Assembly: GCF_032813545.1 (NCBI RefSeq)
Contig: NZ_CP136520.1
Span: 3,838,001 to 3,902,000 of the forward strand
Length of the DNA stretch: 64,000 nt
Source: Nodosilinea sp. E11
GTDB taxonomy: Bacteria; Cyanobacteriota; Cyanobacteriia; Phormidesmidales; Phormidesmidaceae
Direction of reading: 5' to 3'
Shown: positions 48,731 through 56,511 of the stretch, piece by piece
Position numbering within the stretch: the first letter of the stretch is position 1
Layout of the letters: every line of letters starts with the position of its first letter
Program-made: the position numbers and the translations under genes
Notes under the pieces: model-generated
The model's database searches: none
The model's input: the letters and a program-made list of their open reading frames with translations, nothing else
Told to the model about the DNA's origin: nothing

Positions 48731-49246
48731 CTAAACTCCTAAGTCTTGGAGGGCGAAGCGAATCTGCTCTAACCGCCGTCTATTCACGCCTAAATCGGAT
48801 TCTCCTAATCGGGCTGCTGCGCGAACGTGGATGACGGGCTCATCTTCCGGCAAGTAAAATTCAGTATCGTCTACGAACCCCAGAATGCGGCTAGTAGACT
48901 TCACGCGGATGTAGTTCTCTTGCTGCGTCACAATCTCAGTACGAGGTACAACCCCCAGCACTTTGATAAGTAGTTCCCGCGCTTCATCCAGGCTGCCTGT
49001 ATAGGCAATCGGCGCGATCGCATGGTCTTGGTCAGCACTCTGGCTCACCATACAGTTAGACGTTGAGGGGCAGGGAAACAGCTTGCCATCCTGAATCCCC
49101 AGTTCGGGTGTTGTTCCCGCAAATACTTCTGAGAGGCCAGGAATTGCCCCTAAAGACTGAGGGGCAGGGGCTGCGATCGCAAAAGCTGAGGAAGTGGGGA
49201 ACGCCCATAGTGCGATCGCCAAAAGGGCAGCAAGAATTGAAGCCAT
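48731..49246 (-). CDS. DUF1499 domain exported protein
   Basis: A 171-residue protein. ASILAALLAIALWAFPTSSA is a signal peptide with probable cleavage near AFA. The DUF1499 part has FPCPSTSNCMVSQSAD, DEARELLIKVLG, YIRVKSTSRILGFVDDTEFY and the closing LGVNRRRLEQIRFAL. DUF1499 is widespread in plants and cyanobacteria, often thylakoid lumen, without a known reaction. The frame is open to 49309; ATG 49246 begins the signal. Convergent with the integrase remnant. Confidence 0.85.
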   Translation of the reverse strand: MASILAALLAIALWAFPTSSAFAIAAPAPQSLGAIPGLSEVFAGTTPELGIQDGKLFPCPSTSNCMVSQSADQDHAIAPIAYTGSLDEARELLIKVLGVVPRTEIVTQQENYIRVKSTSRILGFVDDTEFYLPEDEPVIHVRAAARLGESDLGVNRRRLEQIRFALQDLGV

Positions 49247-49327
49247 AGGAGTGCGTTGAGGTACAACCTCACCATAGGCTAAGGGGGCGCAGAGGGGCAG
49301 GTGGGGCATTGACCAACTACTAGCAAG

Positions 49328-49696
49328 CTAGTGACTGATCATCCATGGCCTAGCACCAGGAAACCACTTCTTGCCATCAGCGGTATAGAGCACCTGCGAT
49401 TTGCCACTACCCTTATCCTGACAACCACAGCCTTTGCCATGGCGGTGCTCATGCCGCGCCTGTTCCTCAGCGCGATGCTCGGGAGTCGAAAACAGTGGCT
49501 CATGCTGACTGCGCTCGTTTCGGGCCATAGCCTCGTGAAGCAGAGGATCCGTGCCCAGCAGCGCAGGCGGCAGCACGATCACCCGCGCCGCCAGCGAACT
49601 ACACTCTGGGCAAGGTTGAGGCTCTGCACTTTCCGACAGCATGGCCAACTCCTGAAACAGGCCATGGTCGCGGCACTTATAGTCGTAGAGGGGCAT
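49328..49696 (-). CDS. fmdB: FmdB-type zinc-ribbon protein
   Basis: A 122-residue protein. The N-terminal MPLYDYKCRDHGLFQEL and PCPECSS form the FmdB zinc ribbon, with C-x-x-H as first pair instead of the usual C-x-x-C. The rest is charged, with a His-rich HEHRHGKGCGC that may bind metal. FmdB proteins are found with formamidase genes and thought to regulate or support them. It begins 5 bp after the fmdA stop, so the two form an operon. Confidence 0.85.
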   Translation of the reverse strand: MPLYDYKCRDHGLFQELAMLSESAEPQPCPECSSLAARVIVLPPALLGTDPLLHEAMARNERSQHEPLFSTPEHRAEEQARHEHRHGKGCGCQDKGSGKSQVLYTADGKKWFPGARPWMISH

Positions 49697-49701
49697 AGAG
49701 G

Positions 49702-50934
49702 TTACTCCTGGTCAGGGGAAAGGGGCACATCCATGGCTCCACTAGCTTGGGCCTGCGGGCCTTCAGCACCAGGATTGATATCGAAGTCGAAGATATCGGT
49801 GGGTAGCCACAGCGTCGCGCAGGCGTTGGGGATGTCTACGACACCGCTAATGTGGCCTTCCACCGGAGCACAGCCGAGGATTGCGTAGGCCTGGGCGCGG
49901 CTGTAGCCGAATTTGGTCAGGTACTCGATCGCATTCAGGCAGGCCTGACGGTAGGCAACATGAACATCTAGGTAGTGCTGTTCGCCTTGCTCGTCTACCG
50001 AAATGCCCTCAAAGATCAAGTAATCGTCGTAGCGAGGCTTGATTGGACTGGGCTTGAAGATTGGGTTTTTGATAGCATATTTAGCCATACCGTCCTTGAT
50101 CAGGTTGACCCGGAGGTGAATCCAGCCGGCCATTTCGATCGCCCCACAAAAGGTGATCTCCCCATCGCCCTGGCTGAAGTGAAGATCCCCCACTGACAGA
50201 CCACCGCCTTTCACGTAGACCGGGAAATAAACCTTAGAACCTCGGGAGAGGTCTTTAATGTCGCAGTTACCGCCATGTTCGCGAGGGGGTACGGTGCGGG
50301 CACCTTCGGCGGCAGCAAGCTTGGCCTGATCCGCAGGCATCCGGCCCATATGGGCTGTATCGGCATAGGGTAGGGCGGCCAGGGGTGGCACCCGATCTGG
50401 GTTGGTTTCGACGAGGGCCTGCTCACGCCTGTTCCACTCTGCCAGCATCTCTTTAGACGGTAGGCAGCCGATCAGTCCAGGGTGAATCATGCCAGCGAAT
50501 TCCACATTGGGAATATGCCGAGATTTAGTAAACATGCCGTTGAAATCCCAGATAGACTTCTGGGCTTCGGGAAAATGTTCAGTCAGGAATCCGCCACCGT
50601 TCTTCTTTGAGAAGAAGCCATTGAAACCCCACTGGCTTTCCTTAAATGCGCCGATATCTAAAATATCTACTTCTAGCAAATCTCCTGGCTCTGCACCCTC
50701 CACGCCCACAGGGCCAGAGAGAAAATGTACTTGAGTCAGGTCAACATCGCGCACATCATCAGCACTGTCATTGTTATTGATCTGACCTCCGGTCCAGTCG
50801 TAGCACTCGACAATGAAGTCATCACCGGGCTTAACCGTGGCCACCATTGGAATATCTGGATGCCAGCGATTGTGGATCATGTCGTTCTCGTAAGGAGACT
50901 TATCCAGCTCGATTTTGATCAGAGTGTCGGCCAT
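49702..50934 (-). CDS. fmdA: formamidase / acetamidase FmdA
   Basis: A 410-residue amidase releasing ammonia from formamide or short amides, a source of nitrogen. Family wording: SPYENDMIHNRWHPDIP, PGDDFIVECYDWTGGQI, VHFLSGPVGVEGAEPGDLL, EHGGNCDIKDL, GDLHFSQGDGEITFCGAIE. Length fits. Cytoplasmic, no signal. Followed by fmdB. The amide-transport genes often seen with fmdA (FmdDEF/UrtABCDE-like) are absent from the window. ATG 50934. Confidence 0.93.
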   Translation of the reverse strand: MADTLIKIELDKSPYENDMIHNRWHPDIPMVATVKPGDDFIVECYDWTGGQINNNDSADDVRDVDLTQVHFLSGPVGVEGAEPGDLLEVDILDIGAFKESQWGFNGFFSKKNGGGFLTEHFPEAQKSIWDFNGMFTKSRHIPNVEFAGMIHPGLIGCLPSKEMLAEWNRREQALVETNPDRVPPLAALPYADTAHMGRMPADQAKLAAAEGARTVPPREHGGNCDIKDLSRGSKVYFPVYVKGGGLSVGDLHFSQGDGEITFCGAIEMAGWIHLRVNLIKDGMAKYAIKNPIFKPSPIKPRYDDYLIFEGISVDEQGEQHYLDVHVAYRQACLNAIEYLTKFGYSRAQAYAILGCAPVEGHISGVVDIPNACATLWLPTDIFDFDINPGAEGPQAQASGAMDVPLSPDQE

Positions 50935-51398
50935 GGCCGTTAGTCCTCAATATCAGTTGATCGGTCACAACATAACATGGGGAAAAAGTTGAAAAGTATC
51001 AATGAGCACCTGTTTTAGCTGTCATCGTTTTCTACGGCAAAACAGGGAGCCGAAGCCCCCCGGCAACTAAACCCGCAGTTGCACCCGCGACCCGCGAGCA
51101 GTTGACCCTAGAGACCCCTGACCTCTAGGAACAGTGCAGGGAATGGAAGCCAAAAATGACCTCGGTTACCAAACCCTCCTATATCGGTTCTGTCTACACC
51201 GAGCCAGCGACAAACCAAGGCTGCATTGCTTGAGCAGGCTTACCTAGCATCCCAAGTGCGATCGCACCTCCAAACCGCTACGGCTGTGCTTTTTGGCCCT
51301 AGCACTCACTAAACGACCTAAACATCGGCCTAGCGGCAATAGACATACGCCACGCAGATGCTTACGATCTGCAGTAGCGACTCTAAAATTCACGCCCA
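50935..51398. other. divergent intergenic region fmdA / hypothetical
   Basis: 464 bp, no ORF supported. The first 100 bp are AT-rich and probably hold the fmdA promoter; no NtcA box (GTA-N8-TAC) with proper spacing was found by eye. Confidence 0.4.
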
Positions 51399-51872
51399 AT
51401 GCCCCCAACTCTGAACGAACCCCTTTCCCTCGAAATTTTTGAACAAATCAAAAGCAAAGCAGGCGCTCCCTTTGACAACACCCATCGAGCTGTGCTGACA
51501 CTGACTGGAGCCACCTACGTTCAAGGGTTTGTGGTTTTGAATAACGGGCAGTATGAGCCGATCGAACACGCCTGGATTGAACTGGGTGACGATATTATCG
51601 ACCCGACGCTACCGCATATCAATAAGGCCCGGCAAGACATCTACTATTTTCCTGCCCAAAGTCTCAGCATCAAGGCATTAAAAGCCTCTATTGCAGAGGC
51701 TCGGGAAGATTACCCAGACGATCCTCCGCTGCCGATTTACGGTGCTCCGCCCTACGAGTATTACGGTGACGTGATGCTTGGGGGAAAAGACTACGTGAAT
51801 GCTTATCAAGCCGCCGAATTAAAGAGCAGAGAACTCAAGGCAGCTAGAGCAGAACGCAAACAAAAAAACTGA
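51399..51872 (+). CDS. hypothetical protein with HAWIE..D motif
   Basis: A 157-residue soluble protein, not recognised. The middle shows EHAWIELGDDIIDPTL, a wording shared by transglutaminase-like/peptide-maturation folds, where His and Asp would be catalytic, but no matching Cys is seen in the chain, so an enzymatic role is doubtful. The C-terminal third is helical and Lys/Arg-rich (ELKSRELKAARAERKQKN). Codon use looks genuine. Lies in the accessory stretch after tRNA-Arg. Confidence 0.55.
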   Translation: MPPTLNEPLSLEIFEQIKSKAGAPFDNTHRAVLTLTGATYVQGFVVLNNGQYEPIEHAWIELGDDIIDPTLPHINKARQDIYYFPAQSLSIKALKASIAEAREDYPDDPPLPIYGAPPYEYYGDVMLGGKDYVNAYQAAELKSRELKAARAERKQKN

Positions 51873-52195
51873 CCTTGTCAAAGCATTATGCCTGTTTGAC
51901 TCAAGCTCAGCAGTCTTCTAAAACTGGAGAAAAGGGCTGTTTGTGTCAATCTACTGCCATGTCTAAAGGGGGGCGGGTTGATAAGGAGGGTACCTGACCG
52001 CAAGTCATCTGGCCGAGAGGTTGAACCCTGTAAACGTTTACAGCGATCGCAGGAATCTAGCTTCAGCCGTACCTGCCGCTCTCTGACCCCAAGAGCCTTG
52101 TGGTGGTGCCATCCAGCTCCAGCAGAGGCTGTACCCTAGTCGGCGTAGAGATTGAGCGGCTTTCAACCTGCACCCCACAGCGTTGCTGCGTCAGG

Positions 52196-52229
52196 CGCTC
52201 CACCACTCAATGAGAGTAGTGGTGGAGCG
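52196..52229. repeat. inverted repeat, 12-bp stem
   Basis: CGCTCCACCACT and AGTGGTGGAGCG pair perfectly around a 10-nt loop. No T tract on either side. Confidence 0.7.
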
Positions 52230-52591
52230 AAAGATAAACTTTGGTATCAATGCAAGAAATCCTCTGGTAACAGGAGTAGTCTAATAACAAGAGGCGAAAG
52301 AAACTTCCCTCGGTTCCAAACAGTTCAGTCTTCGTTAAACAGGAGGTTTTTATCTCGTTAACGTCTGAATCTATCTGGTCAAAGTCAGCGGCACTCTTCT
52401 TAGCTGTTGATATTTCCTCTACTAAAGCTTAGAGAGCACTGCAATAAATACCTAGAGACTTAACAACCCTACACGACGGTATTGAAGCATCTCTGAACAG
52501 CACTACCCATTTGAGGAAGTCCCTCAAGTTAGCAGTTGAATGTCGTAAGCGGAATATTTCACTTCAAAGTTCCGTTTGAATCCTATTAACC

Positions 52592-52627
52592 AATGCCCTA
52601 GACTCTGCCTTCAGAATCTAGGGCATT
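52592..52627 (+). terminator. orphan rho-independent terminator
   Basis: AATGCCCTAGA and TCTAGGGCATT with a 14-nt loop, followed by TTGCATTTG. It could also serve the convergent gene that ends at 52702 only weakly, as the T-rich side is on the plus strand. Confidence 0.7.
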
Positions 52628-52701
52628 TTGCATTTGCTCATCTGTCTTAATTTGGCTCACCATTCAATCTCTTGCAATACTTTCAAGGGTTAAAGACCCC
52701 A

Positions 52702-53121
52702 TCAACTAACTCGTCGCCTGTTGCTGGCATAGGCGTTATAGTCTTCGTGGGAAAGCACCATTAGCGGAGTAATGCGGCCTCTCTCTTCCCGGCACAGCAT
52801 TCGATAGCGTAGGCCCACAGGAATACGGATCACAGATTTATCAAAGATCATTCGCTTGCCGCCCAACTTACCAAAGTGTCGCCCAATCTCCAATTCATCA
52901 ATGATGTGCCGCGACTTCTGCACCACATGGGTTGGTAGCCCTCTGAGGTTTACCACATCGAGACTGAAGCTAACTGCCCACTCATGGCGCTGCCGCTGCT
53001 GTTCCGCTTGCTTCTGGGCTTTTCTCGCAGCCTCCTCGACCTCCTGCTGACAGCGGACGCAATCTTTGCCGTGGCCTTTGTGACCACAGGGGAAGGTTTT
53101 CTTGTGCTTCCGTTTCGGCAT
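52702..53121 (-). CDS. zinc-finger-like protein (DUF7682-type N-terminus) with RelE-like C-terminus
   Basis: A 139-residue basic protein. The N-terminal KRKHKKTFPCGHKGHGKDCV plus RCQ gives a C-x-H...C-x-x-C zinc knuckle; a Gln/Arg-rich helix follows (35-50); the last 85 residues, LPTHVVQKSRHIIDELE, GGKRMIFDKSVIRIPVG, LRYRMLCREE and PLMVLSHEDYNAY, look like a small RelE/ParE-type beta fold. If so it could be RNA-binding, but no antitoxin gene is adjacent. Identification with DUF7682 is from memory. Confidence 0.55.
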   Translation of the reverse strand: MPKRKHKKTFPCGHKGHGKDCVRCQQEVEEAARKAQKQAEQQRQRHEWAVSFSLDVVNLRGLPTHVVQKSRHIIDELEIGRHFGKLGGKRMIFDKSVIRIPVGLRYRMLCREERGRITPLMVLSHEDYNAYASNRRRVS

Positions 53122-53453
53122 AGCTCAGCCCCTAGGAGTGATAATTAATACTCAGTATCGCCAGTCAATTCTCTCTTGTCGTTGGGCTTTCCATACCCCG
53201 ATCAGTAGTGACGATGTTCGGTTACGGTGCTCTATGGCCACCCTAACAAAAGCCCCCAGTAGTTACCGGGGGCGTTGCAAGAACAGAAACAGTGAGTCAA
53301 CTCACGCTACGGCCCGGTGGGCCTCACTATCCAGGGCTAAAGCTACCGCCGACCTAGCCACTACTACCCGGCTGTAGTTCCCCGGCGCTTGCTTTCCTGC
53401 AGGCGCAAAAAGCTGCAACCGCTCAATGCTGTCATTGGTGGGGAATGGGATGA
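53122..53453. other. gap with minus-strand terminator and possible small ORF
   Basis: Contains a terminator at 53252-53273 and a GTGAGTCAACTCAC inverted repeat (53291-53304). A 72-codon minus-strand frame (53302-53520) ends 29 bp before the terminator but overlaps the exonuclease gene; its last 45 codons look protein-like. Confidence 0.4.
53252..53273 (-). terminator. terminator after exonuclease transcript
   Basis: GCCCCC and GGGGGC arms with a 10-nt loop; minus-strand reading continues with TTTTGTT. About 180 bp after the exonuclease stop. Confidence 0.65.
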
Positions 53454-53972
53454 TTAAAGGGTCTTTGCTGTATCTTTTGCCAAAACTAGCGGATAGGCTG
53501 CGATCGCAATCTGAGCACAAGCTTCAGCATCTGATAGAGCGTCATGGTGCTTCAGCGGAATACCCAAATATTCACAGACATTAGGCAGCTTGGTAGGCCG
53601 AATGTTCCAGGCTTTTCTAGCTAACTGAACGGTGCAGATAAATTCTGGATCGGGTTGTGGGATGTTGTAGGCCTTACAGCAGGCATAGAGCACGCTACGG
53701 TCGAAGGACGCGTTATGGGCAACGAAGAAATCAGTTCCTGCTAGAAAATCGGCTATTTGAGGCCATCGCTGCTCAAAGGTAGGCTGATTCATGACCTGAT
53801 TCCAGGTAATACCGTGGATGTGGGTGAACTCAAATTGTCGTCGAGGTGGCCGGATTAGGTAATGAGTGCTATCGACAACCTGATTGTTCTCAACCCGCAC
53901 CAGGCCGATAGAGCAGGCACTATCCCTGTCGCGATCTGCGGTTTCAAAATCAAGGGCCACAAAAGTCGTCAT
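53454..53972 (-). CDS. DnaQ-like 3'-5' exonuclease (DEDDh)
   Basis: A 172-residue exonuclease domain protein. ExoI: VALDFETADRDRDSACSIG (D-x-E); ExoII: FFVAHNASFDRSVL; ExoIII: LKHHDALSDAEACA (H-x4-D), giving the four acids and the His of the DEDDh class. It is a stand-alone domain as in PolC/DnaQ-epsilon relatives and could act in proofreading, RNA trimming or repair. No polymerase fusion. ATG 53972. Confidence 0.9.
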   Translation of the reverse strand: MTTFVALDFETADRDRDSACSIGLVRVENNQVVDSTHYLIRPPRRQFEFTHIHGITWNQVMNQPTFEQRWPQIADFLAGTDFFVAHNASFDRSVLYACCKAYNIPQPDPEFICTVQLARKAWNIRPTKLPNVCEYLGIPLKHHDALSDAEACAQIAIAAYPLVLAKDTAKTL

Positions 53973-54150
53973 AAAAAGAGTCTACAGAGGATTGGCCTAT
54001 TATCAAGTTTTCTCTAGGCCCTTTTCATCTTCACAACTCGCCAGGTCTGAACCACAAAAAATACTGTCGCCAGCGGGGCCGGAGAGTTGAGTTTGGTGGG
54101 TCGCTGACCTTTGCCCAGCGGCATCGAGAGTGACCCAGCAGCATTTAGGC

Positions 54151-56055
54151 TTAGCTAGGTGGCTGGAGTACGTCATGCACGGCTTGGATCAATTGTTCAA
54201 CGGTGTAGGGCTTAGGTAAAAAGCCTTGAATACCTACGGGGGCACTGATAGGAGACTCGTCGCTGTTATAGGGCAGCCCACTGACAGCAATCACCTTCAC
54301 CTGAGGGTTGAGCTTCTGTAAAATGCGAATAGTGGTAGCACCATCCATAGTCGGCATCATCATATCGACAATGACGACGTGAATACTGGTTTGCTGTTGG
54401 GCATAGAGTGCGATCGCTTCCACGCCGTCGCAGGCCGTTAGCGTGCGATAGTCATAGGTTTCTAAAGCGGCTTTGGTGACCTCTCGCACCAAAATTTCAT
54501 CGTCTACGATTAAAACCAGCTCTTGATGGCCACCTAGCACCTCTGCATCAATTGTCTCTTTTTGATCGACAACGGTAACGGCAGGCAAGAAAATTTTGAA
54601 CTGGGTGCCTTTGCCCGTGGCGCTAGATACTGTGATGAAACCACGGTGGCCTTTAATAATTCCTAACGCCGTTGACAGCCCTAGCCCCGTGCCCTTCCCC
54701 ACGTCTTTTGAGGTATAAAACGGCTCAAAAATGCGATCGAGTAGCTCCGGTGCAATGCCACCGCCATTGTCTACCACGGTAATCGCAATATATTTTCCTT
54801 CCTTGGCATCTAAGTTAGTGCGGGTATAGCTTTTGTCGAGGGTAAGGTTCTCGGCTGAGATGCTCAACTGCCCTCCTTGAGGCATGGCGTCTCGGGCATT
54901 AACGCACAAATTCATCAGCACTTGATGCAGCTGTGTGGCGTTGCCAATGACAGTCCAAAGATCTTTGGGAATGTCAACGTCTAATTCAATCGATTTAGGA
55001 AACGTTTCTCGAATAATCTGCTGAACTTCTCGAATCAGATGCCCGGTTTGCAGCACCGTATCGTTGCCCTCTGCCCCCCGCGCAAAGGACAGCACTTGTT
55101 TGATGATTTCGGCTCCTCGCCGGGCATTGATCTCTAAAATTTTGAGCATGTGCAGGCTGCGCTCATCCAGATTGCCAGGCTTCATCTGCAAAAGCTGGGC
55201 AGTGGTTAAAACGGGAGTCAAAATATTATTGAGATCGTGGGCAATACCGCTCGCCAGGGTGCCGATGCTTTCTAGCCGCTGGGCGCGAAAGAACTGGGCT
55301 TCTAACTGTTTTTTGGCGGTTACATCGGTGTTAACCACCAAAATAAACTTGGGTTCGCCATTGTCATCGCGTACCAGACTCCATCGACTTTCAACGGTGA
55401 TGCTCTGTCCGGTTTTGGTGATTTGGTTGAGTTCTCCCTGCCACTCGTTATCAACCATGAGCTGCTGCTGAGCCGTTTGAACCTGCGCCAAACCATCTTG
55501 AAAGAGTAGGCTCACGGTTTTACCCAATGCTTCCTCCACCGTCCACCCATAGAGGCGCTCGGCCCCCTTGTTCCAAAACAAAATTTGGTTTTGCACATCG
55601 CGCACCAGAATGGCGTCGGTGGCAATGTCTAGCAACGCCGCCTGCTCACGAATTTTGTGCTCGGTGCGTTTCCGTTCGATCGCATAGCGAATGGAGCGCA
55701 CTAGCAGCTCACCGGTAATTTGGCCTTTGACCAGATAGTCTTGGGCTCCAGCCTGTACTGCTCTAAGTGCCAGGGTTTCGTCGTTGAGGCCGGTGGTGAC
55801 CACGATGGGCGTGTTGCGTTCTTGCTGATGCAGTTGAGTAAAGGTGGCAAAGCCCTGACTATCGGGTAAAAATAAGTCTAGCAATACAATGTCAAAGGGC
55901 TGTTGTTGTAGGCACTGCACCCCCTCGCTGAGGCAGTTGGCATGCTCTAGCTGAATAGAGACTGAGGCTACGTCCCGCAGTAGCTCTTGCAGCAGCCGCC
56001 GATCGCCGGGGTTGTCTTCGATCAATAAAACGTGGATCGGGGCTTGGTTATCCAT
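54151..56055 (-). CDS. hybrid sensor histidine kinase: REC-PAS-HisKA-HATPase-REC
   Basis: A 634-residue cytoplasmic kinase, last of a four-gene signalling operon. N-terminal receiver (residues 7-125; LLIEDNPGDRRL, phospho-Asp in IVLLDLFLPDSQG), PAS (about 140-255; GAERLYGWTVEEALG), HisKA with GIAHDLNNILTPV (His near 273), HATPase with VVDNGGGIAPELLDRIFEPF and GKGTGLGLSTALGI, and a C-terminal receiver (about 510-630; VIVDMMMPTMDG). Two receivers flank the kinase, so it can both take and pass phosphate. It starts 3 bp after the stop of the small response regulator upstream. Confidence 0.93.
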   Translation of the reverse strand: MDNQAPIHVLLIEDNPGDRRLLQELLRDVASVSIQLEHANCLSEGVQCLQQQPFDIVLLDLFLPDSQGFATFTQLHQQERNTPIVVTTGLNDETLALRAVQAGAQDYLVKGQITGELLVRSIRYAIERKRTEHKIREQAALLDIATDAILVRDVQNQILFWNKGAERLYGWTVEEALGKTVSLLFQDGLAQVQTAQQQLMVDNEWQGELNQITKTGQSITVESRWSLVRDDNGEPKFILVVNTDVTAKKQLEAQFFRAQRLESIGTLASGIAHDLNNILTPVLTTAQLLQMKPGNLDERSLHMLKILEINARRGAEIIKQVLSFARGAEGNDTVLQTGHLIREVQQIIRETFPKSIELDVDIPKDLWTVIGNATQLHQVLMNLCVNARDAMPQGGQLSISAENLTLDKSYTRTNLDAKEGKYIAITVVDNGGGIAPELLDRIFEPFYTSKDVGKGTGLGLSTALGIIKGHRGFITVSSATGKGTQFKIFLPAVTVVDQKETIDAEVLGGHQELVLIVDDEILVREVTKAALETYDYRTLTACDGVEAIALYAQQQTSIHVVIVDMMMPTMDGATTIRILQKLNPQVKVIAVSGLPYNSDESPISAPVGIQGFLPKPYTVEQLIQAVHDVLQPPS

Positions 56056-56058
56056 GGG

Positions 56059-56511
56059 TTACTCCAAGGGTAGTTGCACCATGGCCAGCCAAAAGTCTTC
56101 AATTGATTTGACGCTTTTTGTGAACTGTTCTAGATCGATAGGCTTGGTGATGTAGCAATTCGCATGGAGATTATAGGCATTCATAATGTCTGATTCGGCC
56201 TGGGAGGTGGTAAACACAATCACCGGAATGTGTCGCAGTGTGGCGTTAGTCTTGATGATTTGCAGCACCTCTAACCCACCACGTCGCGGCAGGTTAAGGT
56301 CGAGGAGCACCAGGTTGGGTTCAGGAGCGTGGGTGTAGGGTGGGGTGTGGTGCAGAAAGGCGATCGCCTTTTCCCCATCGTCTACTACGTTCAAATGATT
56401 GTGAATTCGGCAGTCTTTTAAGACTTCCTGGGTCAGTCTGACATCTCCTGGATTGTCTTCTACAAGCAGGATTTCAACGGGATGTGTAACGCTTCTGGTG
56501 TCAACCATCAT
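56059..56511 (-). CDS. single-domain response regulator, Rcp1-like
   Basis: A 150-residue CheY-type receiver with VEILLVEDNPGDVRLTQEVL, phospho-Asp in NLVLLDLNLPRRGGLEVL, switch Thr in VIVFTTSQ and Lys in CYITKPIDLEQF. The extended loop before the Asp strand and this wording are typical of Rcp1, the partner of cyanobacterial phytochromes. No output domain, so it shuttles phosphate among the kinases around it. The ATG (56511) overlaps the stop of the previous gene by 1 nt (TGATG), indicating translational coupling. Confidence 0.93.
   Translation of the reverse strand: MMVDTRSVTHPVEILLVEDNPGDVRLTQEVLKDCRIHNHLNVVDDGEKAIAFLHHTPPYTHAPEPNLVLLDLNLPRRGGLEVLQIIKTNATLRHIPVIVFTTSQAESDIMNAYNLHANCYITKPIDLEQFTKSVKSIEDFWLAMVQLPLE

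Larger units (their letters stand above)
51873..52701. other. 829-bp gene-poor region
   Basis: No supported protein gene. It contains a perfect 14-bp palindrome TGTAAACGTTTACA (52029-52042), a 12-bp-stem hairpin (52196-52229) and a plus-strand terminator (52592-52627). The terminator has no obvious gene to serve, so an untranslated transcript or decayed gene is possible. Confidence 0.5.

Noticed and set aside
52152-52361. 69-codon plus-strand frame in the gene-poor region
   Set aside because: Covers a hairpin, has a Ser/Arg-rich non-conserved look, no ribosome site.
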